A stretch of 64,000 bases of DNA from Gynuella sp. (GCA_028282465.1 JANQHX010000031.1:41896-105895), one strand, 5' to 3'. Counted from the stretch's first letter, positions 47,766-56,663 are shown. Numbers and translations are program-made. The notes: generated by a model not told the origin, from the letters alone.

Positions 47766-48785
47766 GTGGTAGTAGTTAATAAACTCACTCGTTACGCCCT
47801 AGCATTCCTAAGCCTGGCAGCGTGCCAGGCTATGGCTTGTGATAGGGGTAGCGCGTTAAATGACGCAAAAGCTTATTCTAAGAATAATCAACCTTACTTA
47901 GCATTAGACACATTACAGACTTACCAAAAAGACTGTGGCCCTGATGGACTGGTTGCCCTCGAGATAGGCCAGGTGTATCTGAATCTAGGCAATTACAAGA
48001 AAGCTGTCTCCGCCTGGGAAAATGCAATCGCAACTTTCGATATGCCTGAAGCTGTAAAACTGAAAGTTCAATTACGGATTTTATCTGCAAAAAGCAAAGA
48101 TAAGCCTTTTTCTTTTACTCCTTTCATAAAAGCCGAAGCAGGATATGAAAATGAAGTGGATTCAAGTTATCAAATCTGGCTTGCATCACTGAATGGTGCC
48201 TATTCATTTCAACCGGTACGCGTCCAAAACAATTCATTGAAAAGTCGTTTGCAAGCCAGCTTAACCACAAGATACAAGTCTTACGCATCTTTTGATGATG
48301 AGTCCCTCTTTTGGATCGCCACTGCTGGGCCTTCGTTTAGATTGGGTGATTGGCTTAATACCTATAGATACACGTTTTTGACTGATGGCGATGTTGATCA
48401 ACAAAGTCTGTCTACTCAATTAAGATGGAAACCATCGTCATGGTATTTGCAAACAGGCCTGCAATGGTTATATACAGATGAAGCGTTAAGATCGTCCGTC
48501 GCTATTGGTCAGCGAGCTAACATCTACTCATGGAAATTGGAAGCAAGGTCCCGTGATGACATCGATGAGTCAGTTGAAGATGTGACGTTTAACATGACTT
48601 ATGGCAGGACTTGGCAATTGAAACTGAGAGCCAAACAGGATGTTGAAAACGAAAGTACCACCGAACAAATAGGTTTAAATTATAAGCCAAGAAAGCAATG
48701 GACTATTGGCAGCTTCGTAGAGTTTGAACAATCATCAGTAGAAGACTATTGGAAAACTGGCGTTAGTTTGTCTTGGCTTCCTTAA
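47766..48785 (+). CDS. TPR plus beta-barrel outer-membrane protein (Slam-like)
   Basis: A 339 aa protein with a signal peptide (about 1-24, lipobox-like LSLAACQAM but cleavage type uncertain). It has one or two TPR-like helical hairpins at 35-95 (ALDTLQTYQKDC, ALEIGQVYLNLGNYKKAVSAWENAI). A C-terminal domain of about 215 residues of alternating hydrophobic and polar strands ends in an aromatic/Pro residue (WLP), typical of an outer-membrane beta-barrel. The barrel begins PFIKAEAGYENEVD. The layout resembles Slam/type XI translocators that export surface proteins, but it is shorter and the family is not certain. GTG start at 47766 after a weak AAAGGG site. Probably co-transcribed with acidic protein A. 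Confidence 0.72.
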   Translation: MVVVNKLTRYALAFLSLAACQAMACDRGSALNDAKAYSKNNQPYLALDTLQTYQKDCGPDGLVALEIGQVYLNLGNYKKAVSAWENAIATFDMPEAVKLKVQLRILSAKSKDKPFSFTPFIKAEAGYENEVDSSYQIWLASLNGAYSFQPVRVQNNSLKSRLQASLTTRYKSYASFDDESLFWIATAGPSFRLGDWLNTYRYTFLTDGDVDQQSLSTQLRWKPSSWYLQTGLQWLYTDEALRSSVAIGQRANIYSWKLEARSRDDIDESVEDVTFNMTYGRTWQLKLRAKQDVENESTTEQIGLNYKPRKQWTIGSFVEFEQSSVEDYWKTGVSLSWLP

Positions 48786-48858
48786 GCAGTTAACTAGTGG
48801 GCTATAGGATTTGTGGGTTAACCTGTCATCGATTCTGACAGCATGGCCCACAAACACA

Positions 48859-49124
48859 AGGGAATCTCTGAATAAGTCCAGCATTACTCTGCGGAACCTA
48901 AACGTGAATTTTATCGCGGCGAAACTCGCAGGGAATATGTCTAGACCTTTGCAAGAGTTTCAACAAAGATAAAACGCGTTTAGGCCCGCCCTTCGGGGCT
49001 TTCAGGCGAGCCCTGACTCTGCGTTGCCTTATTTCGAAAGGTCTAGACATTCCTTCAATAAGGCGCCTTGATTCAGAACCCGCCTGAAAGCCAGAGTGAA
49101 GCTGGACTTGTTCAGAGCTTCCCT
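48859..49124. mobile_element. MITE-like non-autonomous element
   Basis: A 266-bp unit bounded by long terminal inverted repeats: 48860-48891 and 49092-49123 match at 28 of 32 positions, both beginning GGGAA and including CTCTGAA and AAGTCCAGC. Inside are further inverted repeats: 48932-48950 with 49037-49053 (core GTCTAGACCTTT), 48997-49008 with 49081-49092 (GGCTTTCAGGCG), and 49026-49033 with 49057-49064 (GCCTTATT). No open reading frame spans it. I could not define a target-site duplication. Such an element is probably mobilised by an IS transposase elsewhere in the genome. It occupies most of the 386-bp gap between the barrel gene and the kinase gene. Confidence 0.75.
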
Positions 49125-49171
49125 AGGACTCAACAACACAATGGCCTAATGAACGGATAGCAATTTATAGA

Positions 49172-50728
49172 ATGATAAAGACTCTGCGCTTCAGTTTATT
49201 TACCCGTATTTATCTATTGATCGCCTTATCAATTATTGTCTGTGCTCTGATCGTGATGAGCACAATCACCTGGCGCGCGTCTTCCAACTTCAATCAGTAT
49301 CTACATAATCACATTAATCCATTGCATCAGTTGGTACAAAGTCAGTGGCAGATATTAAATAACGACCAAGAACGTAGCAGCTGGCTAGCATTGGTTGAGC
49401 AATTAACTAACTTGAATTGGGAACTAAATAAACATAATGACCGAACAAGGTCATTAGTCATTCTTCAAAGCTCATGGTGGCAACAAAGTGCCCGACTTGA
49501 ACTGACCTTAGACGAACAAACATCGGTCAACATTAACATTGAAAATTGGAATGACTGGGATGAAGGCTATGGTTGGCTGGTACTTAATGCGCTATCACAA
49601 GCAGCAGTCACAGATCGACCTAGTGTTCTTCAAAAACTAAATGATGAGGCCGCATGGCAAATTACTCGACAAAGCAGAGATGACTTTGACCTCTCTAGCA
49701 TGCAGAGAAACCGACTTAGCCAAGGGCAAATGGTTCGCTTTAACCAGAAAGCAAGTGGCGATGTCTATTTACTCTACCCTGCAGGTGCAAACCAATTAAT
49801 TAGTATTGGGCCATTCAATGAATTTGAAGCCATTGGCTTAACACTTTGGATTGGCATTTGCCTATGCATTTTATTGCTCTTGGCTTTTTTCATACTGTTA
49901 ATCATTAGGCCATTAAAAACTCGGCTTATTTCGTTGACACAAGCCGTCGATGCAGCCGCACAATCAAAAGCTGATATTGATTGGCCGTTACACCCAGAAG
50001 ATGATCTGAGCAATACTATCCGCCATATTAAAACCATGGCAGAAAATTTAATTTCTCAAGCTGAAGCTAACAAGCAGCTCAACATGGCTGTATCCCATGA
50101 CATCAAAACCCCCCTAGCCAGAATGTCTTTCGCTTTATCTCTGTTGGAAGGTGCTTTAGAAAACGACAACAAATCTGAATCTCAAAAATACATTGATAGG
50201 CTTAACACTGATGTTGAAGTGCTTACAAATCTGGTTCAAGAGCTGTTAATGTTTCATCGCATCAACAGCCAATCTAATCAGGTGACAGAGCCCATAGACT
50301 TAGTAAGTATTTGCCGTAAAGCCGTTTCGAGCCACGAAGCAGAAATAGAGGTAGACGAACACCTTTGGACTCAAAAAATGCCCTGCTACCTACCTGCCTA
50401 TCAATGGCAAAGACTCATTAATAACTTGTTGGACAATGCTTGGCAATACAGTGACCATCGCCCTATTAAACTCAGTTTAACCCGTGAGGAGTTTAATTAT
50501 TCACTCATAATTTATGATCAAGGCCCTGGCATGACACAAACTCAGCTTGAGCGCATGACTCAGCCGTTTACACGGGCAGAAGAGAGCCGAGGGTTAGGGG
50601 CTGGAAACTCTGGTCTTGGTCTTGCTATGGTACAAAATATTATTCAGCAGATAGGTGGCCGACTAGAGGTTTGCCGCGATATTCCAGATTACTTTGGCTT
50701 GAAAATCTCAATTCCTACAAAAACATAA
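49172..50728 (+). CDS. RstB-like membrane sensor histidine kinase
   Basis: A 518 aa kinase. TM1 at about 12-33, a ~185 residue periplasmic domain (34-220) rich in Trp and Asn, TM2 at about 226-247, then HAMP, HisKA with His309 in MAVSHDIKTPLARM (Asp instead of the usual Glu after His), and a GHKL ATPase with NLLDNAWQYS, DQGPGM and GLGLAMVQNI. Overall order and length resemble RstB. Its regulator at 51361 is separated from it by the acidic-protein-B gene, which is unusual for a cognate pair. The signal is unknown; an acidic periplasmic partner or divalent cations are inferred candidates. Confidence 0.85.
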   Translation: MIKTLRFSLFTRIYLLIALSIIVCALIVMSTITWRASSNFNQYLHNHINPLHQLVQSQWQILNNDQERSSWLALVEQLTNLNWELNKHNDRTRSLVILQSSWWQQSARLELTLDEQTSVNINIENWNDWDEGYGWLVLNALSQAAVTDRPSVLQKLNDEAAWQITRQSRDDFDLSSMQRNRLSQGQMVRFNQKASGDVYLLYPAGANQLISIGPFNEFEAIGLTLWIGICLCILLLLAFFILLIIRPLKTRLISLTQAVDAAAQSKADIDWPLHPEDDLSNTIRHIKTMAENLISQAEANKQLNMAVSHDIKTPLARMSFALSLLEGALENDNKSESQKYIDRLNTDVEVLTNLVQELLMFHRINSQSNQVTEPIDLVSICRKAVSSHEAEIEVDEHLWTQKMPCYLPAYQWQRLINNLLDNAWQYSDHRPIKLSLTREEFNYSLIIYDQGPGMTQTQLERMTQPFTRAEESRGLGAGNSGLGLAMVQNIIQQIGGRLEVCRDIPDYFGLKISIPTKT

Positions 50729-50738
50729 CATTGTAGCC
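50727..50738. promoter_or_regulatory. Shared site upstream of the second acidic-protein gene
   Basis: AACATTGTAGCC, one base different from AACATTGTAACC at 46936-46947, and at almost the same distance from the start codon. It overlaps the kinase stop codon. Candidate binding site of the neighbouring response regulator. Confidence 0.45.
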
Positions 50739-50794
50739 ATAGGGATTTAACAAACTCTGCTTTAGTATCGTTTCGAAGGAGATTAAACAGACGT

Positions 50795-51259
50795 ATGCTT
50801 CGACTAATTATCATCACAATATTCAGTGCTCTCTGCACAACTGTCGCCTATGGAGAAGAATGGGGGGAATGGGATGATTTGCCTGATGATATTTTTAGCC
50901 TTGAAGACGAATCCATCAGTATTGAAGAAGCTATTGAAACACTGGCAAATCTGTCTGAAAACGATGATCTCGAAGCTGCCGAAACCTACCTTAAGCAATG
51001 GCTTTTAGACCTCAATGACCGGCTGGATCTAAACGAGGACGAGCTAGAAGATATTCTAGAAGATCTGGCCAATGGCGACGAGTTAGACGACCTTGAACTG
51101 GATGCTCTCTCCGATCTAGATGACCTTGAAGACCTAGAATCCATTGAGGACTTGGAAACCATTGAAGAATTGGAAGACACGATCGAAGACGAACTGGATC
51201 TAGACGAAGATGAGTTCGAAGAACCAGAAGATGACGACTTCGAAATCGACGATGACTGA
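50795..51259 (+). CDS. Secreted, highly acidic low-complexity protein B
   Basis: A 154 aa protein: signal peptide about 1-19 (ending TTVAYG), then EEWGEWDDLPDD, then almost only Asp, Glu, Leu, Ser with tandem short acidic units (LEDLESIEDLETIEELED type). Paralogue of protein A: the W-G-x-W-x-x-L-P-D start, the EAIETLANLSENDDLEAAETYLKQWLLD helical block and the acidic tail correspond to ITEANETLEAYVEAGDVEGASEYLKDWLFD in A. It sits between the kinase (66 bp upstream) and response regulator (101 bp downstream) genes. A GAAGGAG site precedes the ATG at a long 13-nt spacing. Not a known family. Confidence 0.8.
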   Translation: MLRLIIITIFSALCTTVAYGEEWGEWDDLPDDIFSLEDESISIEEAIETLANLSENDDLEAAETYLKQWLLDLNDRLDLNEDELEDILEDLANGDELDDLELDALSDLDDLEDLESIEDLETIEELEDTIEDELDLDEDEFEEPEDDDFEIDDD

Positions 51260-51360
51260 GTTAATCAGAATCTCTTTAAAACTACCTATCTGCACTGGTA
51301 GTAGCAGTGACTGGTTAGCTCAATGAATAAGCATACTTATAGCAGAGGTTCACAGCATTA

Positions 51361-52074
51361 ATGCTTGATGCAGACATCAACTACGGTCGAGTCACAATTG
51401 TTGAAGATGATTTAGAGCTTTCACATTTGACTGCAGATTATCTGAAACAAAACGGCTTTAGCGTGACTGAGATTCACAATGGTTTGGACGCTATTGAATC
51501 CATCACTCAACATAATGCTGACATTGTATTGCTAGATCTCATGCTGCCTGGCACCGATGGAATTAATGTTTGTCGAAAAATTAGAAGTCACTTTTTTAAA
51601 CCCATTATCTTTTTAACCGCGCGAGATGATGACATAGATGAAATTACCGCTTTGGAAGTGGGAGCGGATGGCTACTTAGTAAAACCCGTTATTCCTAGAA
51701 AACTAGTAGCCTATATAAAAGCTAACCTGCGTCGTAAACATAATTCTGACGATAACGAGAGACTCATCAATCAAAATGAGCAAAGAACATCGGAAGAAAA
51801 ACCAATAATTGAGTTTGACGAAATCAATCAGCGCGCCAACGTTGAAGGAAATCCAATAAAACTTAGCCAACCAGAATTCAAAATATTAAAGTGCTTGGTT
51901 GAACACCAAGATAAAGTCTTAGATCGAGACCAACTCATGCAATCCCTGCAAGGCATTGAATACGATGGCCTATCGAGAAGAATCGACATCATTATTTCAG
52001 ATCTACGAAAACTGCTTCCTAACCCAGAGCTTATTAAAACAGTGCGAGGCAAAGGGTATTGCTGGAATAGCTAG
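51361..52074 (+). CDS. RstA-like OmpR-family response regulator
   Basis: A 237 aa regulator. Receiver with VTIVEDDLEL, phospho-acceptor Asp59 in IVLLDLMLPGTDG, and YLVKPVIPRKL. The winged-helix domain has LSQPEFKILKCLVEHQDKVLDRDQLMQ and ends TVRGKGYCW. Sequence style is RstA-like. The partner kinase is two genes upstream. Expected to control the adjacent acidic and barrel genes through the shared AACATTGTARCC site (inference). Confidence 0.88.
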   Translation: MLDADINYGRVTIVEDDLELSHLTADYLKQNGFSVTEIHNGLDAIESITQHNADIVLLDLMLPGTDGINVCRKIRSHFFKPIIFLTARDDDIDEITALEVGADGYLVKPVIPRKLVAYIKANLRRKHNSDDNERLINQNEQRTSEEKPIIEFDEINQRANVEGNPIKLSQPEFKILKCLVEHQDKVLDRDQLMQSLQGIEYDGLSRRIDIIISDLRKLLPNPELIKTVRGKGYCWNS

Positions 52075-52329
52075 CTAGATAGACTCAAGAAGCAAATGAG
52101 TAATTTACCCAATCGCTATGCCTTGAAAGCTGACATTGCCAGCAAATTTTCCAAACAATCCTTACATAAACACACCTCATTTTTCACATAACTTATTGCA
52201 CACCAGCTATTACGATATCTGTTATTTCCGTTACGAAATATCTTAAACTGAATCTCAGTTTACTTCTCACCCTGCATGCTTTGGTATCGTCCCACAAAAG
52301 TTTTCATAAATAGGGTTAGGAGATAAGAC

Positions 52330-54093
52330 GTGTCTATTAAGAAGAATATATATCTGCGGTTGCTGGCTAGTTTTATGTTGCTATCGCCCATTCAAGTTAT
52401 AGCTTTAGAACCCATTTCAACCGATGGAAACAAGGTATTGGTGGGTGGCGAAACAAGAGGTTTAGCAGGTATGAGCCTATTTTGGAGTAACACGGGATGG
52501 GGCGGAGAGAAGTTCTATACTACTGAAACGGTCGAACGACTAAAAAATGAATGGGGTGTTGAATTAATTCGTGCTGCGATTGGGGTAGATGAGTACGGTG
52601 GCTACGCTATGTTCCCTGAAGAAAATGATCAAAGACTAAGAACAGTTATAGATGCAGCCATTGAAAACAATATTTATGTAATCGTTGACTGGCATACCCA
52701 TGACGCACACAAGGAGTGGCCTTTAGCAAAGAAATTTTTTCGACAAATCGCCAAAGACTATGGCCAATACTCGAACATCATTTACGAAATTTACAATGAA
52801 CCGCTAAAGGTTTCATGGGTTAATCACATCAAACCATATGCAGAAGATATTATTTCTGAAATTAGAAAATACGACCCGGATAACCTAATTGTTGTTGGGA
52901 CACCAAACTGGTCTCAAGATGTGGATATCGCATCTTACGACCCAATTTCTGGTTTTGATAATATCGCCTATACGCTTCACTTTTATGCCGGAACCCATAA
53001 AGCTGAATTAAGAAGAAAGGCAGAAATCGCCTTGAACAATAACATTCCTTTATTTGTAACAGAGTGGGGTACCGTAAATGCAGATGGTGATGGCTCTGTA
53101 GATAAATCAAGTACTACGAAATGGATAAAATTCCTTAAAAAACACAGTATCAGCCATGCCAATTGGTCTGTTAATGATAAAGCCGAAGGAGCATCTATTA
53201 TTCAGCATGGAAAATCTTTAGATCATTTAACCGATTCAGGGAAACTGGTTAAATCAATTATTCAGAAATGGGTCAACACTGATAAAACTGGTCAAATAAC
53301 TCCGCCAACAATCCATATCAATGCTGAAAGCTATTCCGAAATGAGAGGGATACAGACTGAAACCTGTTTTGATGTAGGAGGTGGAAAAAACCTGGGCTGG
53401 TTAGATGAAGGTGATTGGATGACCTATGAAGTCGATATTCCTGAAACTGGAAGTTATGAAGTTAAGTATCGCGTTGCTAGTTTAGATGGAGGTGGTTTAA
53501 AACTTGAAAAGGCTGGAGGAACGCCTGTTTTTGGTAAACTGGAAATACCCGCAACCCATGCTTGGCAAGCCTGGACGGATGTGAGTCACCATGTAAAGTT
53601 GTCTAAAGGTAAACAAAGAATAGCCATTGCAGTAACCAAGGGTGGGTGGAATCTTAATTGGTTTGAACTGCATTTAGTATCTGAGCCTCTAACGCCAGAA
53701 CCCATACTGGATACTCGGGCTTTATTCATTGAAGCAGAACACTTTGAAAATATGAGTGGTATTGGTGTGGAAGCGACCACTGATACTAGTGGAGGACAAA
53801 ACATTGGTTGGTTAGATAAAGGAGATTGGTTTTCTTATTATATTGAACCTCCCGTTAGTGGAAAATACTTAGTTAGCTATAGGGTAGCTGGCAAGCATGG
53901 TGGTGAGTTGCAAATCGAAAAAGCAGGTGGACAGACTATCTATGGAAAGTTATCAGTGCCTGATACTAATGGTTGGCAAAACTGGACTACTATTAGTCAT
54001 GAGATTGAACTTAGTGCTGAGAAACAAAGAATCGCTATTTCAGTGCCAAAGGGCGGGTGGAATATCAACTGGTTCAAATTTGAAGCCATATAA
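52330..54093 (+). CDS. GH5 glycoside hydrolase with two CBM6 modules
   Basis: An exported 587 aa enzyme. Signal peptide about 1-26, then a GH5 catalytic domain (30-320). The acid/base is Glu157 in IYNEPLK, the nucleophile Glu245 in FVTEWGT, and YVIVDWHTHD is typical of GH5_2 endoglucanases. Then a linker and two tandem CBM6 modules (about 335-455 and 465-587), each with the GWLDEGDW/GWLDKGDW motif and C-terminal GGWNxNWF. CBM6 modules bind xylan or beta-glucans. Likely substrates: cellulose, lichenan or mixed-linkage glucans; xylan by context with the XylR-like regulator. GTG start with a GGAGATAA ribosome-binding site. The regulator gene follows in the same direction. Confidence 0.92.
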   Translation: MSIKKNIYLRLLASFMLLSPIQVIALEPISTDGNKVLVGGETRGLAGMSLFWSNTGWGGEKFYTTETVERLKNEWGVELIRAAIGVDEYGGYAMFPEENDQRLRTVIDAAIENNIYVIVDWHTHDAHKEWPLAKKFFRQIAKDYGQYSNIIYEIYNEPLKVSWVNHIKPYAEDIISEIRKYDPDNLIVVGTPNWSQDVDIASYDPISGFDNIAYTLHFYAGTHKAELRRKAEIALNNNIPLFVTEWGTVNADGDGSVDKSSTTKWIKFLKKHSISHANWSVNDKAEGASIIQHGKSLDHLTDSGKLVKSIIQKWVNTDKTGQITPPTIHINAESYSEMRGIQTETCFDVGGGKNLGWLDEGDWMTYEVDIPETGSYEVKYRVASLDGGGLKLEKAGGTPVFGKLEIPATHAWQAWTDVSHHVKLSKGKQRIAIAVTKGGWNLNWFELHLVSEPLTPEPILDTRALFIEAEHFENMSGIGVEATTDTSGGQNIGWLDKGDWFSYYIEPPVSGKYLVSYRVAGKHGGELQIEKAGGQTIYGKLSVPDTNGWQNWTTISHEIELSAEKQRIAISVPKGGWNINWFKFEAI

Positions 54094-54207
54094 TCCGAAC
54101 AAGTCCTTATATAGTTTTTAAACAGATGTTTCTAGTCAAGGGCTGACGATCAAATATATTCTTTATGGCACCTTTTCAGGAGATAATTGGTGCACTTGTA
54201 GTAGCGA

Positions 54208-55374
54208 ATGGGTAGTGTCATTTTGGCGAGCAAGCTTAATATTTTAGCCCTATTTACTGATCAGCATTGTTATGACAGAAGTTTGTTGTCAGGCATTTAC
54301 GATGCAGTAAGCAAAAAGACATTGAACTGGCATATCCATTTAGCCGATCCCTGTGAATTAGAGCATTATTCACATTTGTATCAGTGGCAGGGTATGTTAC
54401 TGAATGGTGATGTTCCGCAATACTCTGCTTGGTTAGAAAAATTTAAGCTGCCGGCAGCAGCAGCCTGTGGCTTTCACTTCGAGTATCCATTTGCTACAAA
54501 CATCAGTTATGTTTATCCAGACAATGAAGCTTTAGTGCGTCAAGTAGTTGATCATTTTCGAGCAGGAGGGTTAACACAAGTGGCATTCTTTTCAGGTTTC
54601 AATCATCAGAAACCTGACTGGATTTATTCACGACAGGCGCTGTTTAAGTCTATTGCCTCTGATAGTGGATTGGAATATTTGCAATTACCCTCAGCTAATT
54701 TGGACTTATGGTTAAAAGAGCTAGAAAACCCTATCGGAATTATGGCTGCCAATGACGTATTTGCCCGACACTTAATTAATGTCTGCGAAAAACTAAATAT
54801 AGGAGTTCCAGAAAAAGTTTCTGTAGTTGGCGTGGATAATGATGATATCGAAAATGCACTGACACCTATACCTATCACAACACTCGAATTAGACCCGCAT
54901 CGCATTGGCTATCGACTAGTACAAGAACTTAGAAGTCGTCTAACAAAACTCGACGATAAAAGTCCTAGGCATATAGCTATTGCCCCAAAACACTTTGAGA
55001 TTCGCTTATCTGGCCAACAGGAAAACATCTCTGATCCGTTAGTAGCTCAAGCAATGCGATTTATAAGCTGCAATTACCATTTAAGAATTAAAGCTGAACA
55101 GGTTGTGGACTTTTGTGGAGTATCGAGAACGAAATTAGATCAGTTATTTAATGATAGCTTTGGGAAAACAGTACATACAGTGATTGCAGAGCTGAGATTA
55201 AGCAAAGCTGAAACACTGTTAAGTGATACGAATCTTCCAATATCAGATGTAGCATTGAAAATAGGCTACCCCAGTGTCCAATACCTTTACAATGTATTCG
55301 CTAAGAATTATCAGTGCACGCCAGTACAGTATCGCCATAGGCATCAGTCAAAAAAACCTGATCGGTCTTGTTAA
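54208..55374 (+). CDS. XylR-type AraC-family transcriptional regulator
   Basis: A 388 aa regulator of the E. coli XylR design: an N-terminal LacI/periplasmic-binding fold (LALFTDQHCYDRSLLSGIYDA, then the AAND-like GIMAANDVFARHLINVC and GVDNDDIENALTPIPITT) with no helix-turn-helix at its N-terminus, and a C-terminal AraC DNA-binding domain (SKAETLLSDTNLPISDVALKIGYPSVQYLYNVFAKNY). XylR binds xylose and activates xylose genes. Here it probably controls the GH5-CBM6 gene upstream, perhaps with xylose or an oligosaccharide as effector. No xylA/xylB are nearby. Confidence 0.88.
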   Translation: MGSVILASKLNILALFTDQHCYDRSLLSGIYDAVSKKTLNWHIHLADPCELEHYSHLYQWQGMLLNGDVPQYSAWLEKFKLPAAAACGFHFEYPFATNISYVYPDNEALVRQVVDHFRAGGLTQVAFFSGFNHQKPDWIYSRQALFKSIASDSGLEYLQLPSANLDLWLKELENPIGIMAANDVFARHLINVCEKLNIGVPEKVSVVGVDNDDIENALTPIPITTLELDPHRIGYRLVQELRSRLTKLDDKSPRHIAIAPKHFEIRLSGQQENISDPLVAQAMRFISCNYHLRIKAEQVVDFCGVSRTKLDQLFNDSFGKTVHTVIAELRLSKAETLLSDTNLPISDVALKIGYPSVQYLYNVFAKNYQCTPVQYRHRHQSKKPDRSC

Positions 55375-55455
55375 ATTTAAGACAAGACAAATTATAGAAA
55401 ACTTCCTAATAAACACACCTTATCTTTTATTAATAGCTTTGAAGGAACCAAGGCA

Positions 55456-55488
55456 GTAAAAAAGTAAAAGCCTTGCTAAACAAGGCTT
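55456..55488 (-). terminator. Intrinsic terminator after the coiled-coil protein gene
   Basis: On the minus strand, AAGCCTTG-TTTAG-CAAGGCTT is a perfect 8-bp stem (55468-55488) followed by TTACTTTTTTAC (55456-55467). It ends the two-gene minus-strand operon 55511-56663 and may also stop the XylR-like transcript from the other side. Confidence 0.85.
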
Positions 55489-55510
55489 AGGTATTTATTG
55501 ATGAACTGGA

Positions 55511-56176
55511 CTAACGCTGATAAATGACGGTAGTTTTCTCAATACCATTTTCCACTACTGAATCAAACAACATCTTTGATGCACCCTCTACAGCCAGCAT
55601 CACTGGAAATAAAGGCGGCCCATCTTCAATTCGAGTAAACTCTATACGACAAGAGTCTCGTCGACACTCTTGGGATGTGATTTCAACAGATTGATTAGCG
55701 TACTCAAGAAGCGATGCTTCCATATCACTTAGTGACCTAGTCATCTCTGCATCCCATTGAGAATCGACATCTTGCCCAAAAAAAGTTTCCTCGGCCAAGA
55801 TGTAGTCTGAAACCTGAGCATCCAACTCATACTCGATGTTAGTTGTATCCTCAGACGAAAATTGCGAAGACTCTATATCATCCATGCGAAGCGTAAGTTG
55901 ATTTAGTTGATTCACCAATAAGTCCACAGACTCTAGCGCTTGAGTCTGTGATGCTTGCAATTCAGCAAGTCTATCTTCAATGTTATTTAGACCTTCGAAC
56001 TCAGACACCGCCACTAGTTGTGTGGAATCTACTTCCAAGAATTCCTTGGTCTTAATCTCTGATGAGAGTGAAGCCTCACTGTCGAAATGATCTTGACTAT
56101 TCAACAGAGAATAATTCAAGCCAATTGACACGGCAAAGACGGTTATTAAAAACAGCCCTGTGATGTTTTTTAACAT
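55511..56176 (-). CDS. Membrane-anchored coiled-coil protein, unknown
   Basis: A 221 aa protein from ATG 56176 (MLKNITGLFLITVFAVSIG), with an N-terminal membrane anchor or uncleaved signal. Then comes an acidic coiled-coil region (about 55-115; LAELQASQTQALESVDLLVNQLNQLTLRMDD). The C-terminal ~75 residues have two cysteines (SQECRRDSCRIEF). An upstream start at 56203 would overlap the preceding gene, so 56176 is preferred. Partner gene is 10 bp upstream. No family recognised. Confidence 0.6.
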   Translation of the reverse strand: MLKNITGLFLITVFAVSIGLNYSLLNSQDHFDSEASLSSEIKTKEFLEVDSTQLVAVSEFEGLNNIEDRLAELQASQTQALESVDLLVNQLNQLTLRMDDIESSQFSSEDTTNIEYELDAQVSDYILAEETFFGQDVDSQWDAEMTRSLSDMEASLLEYANQSVEITSQECRRDSCRIEFTRIEDGPPLFPVMLAVEGASKMLFDSVVENGIEKTTVIYQR

Positions 56177-56186
56177 CTGCAGCCCT

Positions 56187-56663
56187 CTATCGAAAAACAC
56201 CATTTACTACATTATAGGAATGCAAAATGTCACCTAGCCCTAATCGACAAGACAGCTGAAACGAATAGGGAGCAATATTCACATTGTCCATTACATTTGT
56301 TAAAGCTATCTGGGTAAACGAAAAAATCCTTCTAGCATTTTGCGTGTAGGATGCACCCAAAGAACCCGTGATGCTGTAAGTAGAAATGTTGCATAGCGAG
56401 TCTAAATTAGCGTCGTTGACCCTCACAAAAACAGAATCCATAGAACGGTAACCCGCGAGATCGCAGATCACAATGTTAGGGCCAGAGCTGGTTGCTCGGA
56501 TAGAGCCTGCATTGTTAACCACACCACCACCACCCGCTGGCTCAATAGAACCGAAGATTGCTTTACAACCTGCCAGCCCTGTTTGTGCCGCATATGAAGG
56601 CATTGTGATTAGCAATACAGACGCAACAAAAAGCGATGACAAAATGAATTTGAAGTTTTTCAT
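56187..56663 (-). CDS. Secreted hypothetical protein, four to five cysteines
   Basis: A 158 aa exported protein: signal peptide about 1-25 (cleaved after SYA). The mature part is predicted as beta strands with Cys residues in GCKAIFGSIEPAGGGG, VICDLAGYR, SLCNIST and LSCRLGLGD, consistent with two disulfides. The pattern recalls small immunoglobulin-like or fimbrial-type folds but no family is recognised. First gene of a two-gene operon with the coiled-coil protein. Confidence 0.6.
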   Translation of the reverse strand: MKNFKFILSSLFVASVLLITMPSYAAQTGLAGCKAIFGSIEPAGGGGVVNNAGSIRATSSGPNIVICDLAGYRSMDSVFVRVNDANLDSLCNISTYSITGSLGASYTQNARRIFSFTQIALTNVMDNVNIAPYSFQLSCRLGLGDILHSYNVVNGVFR

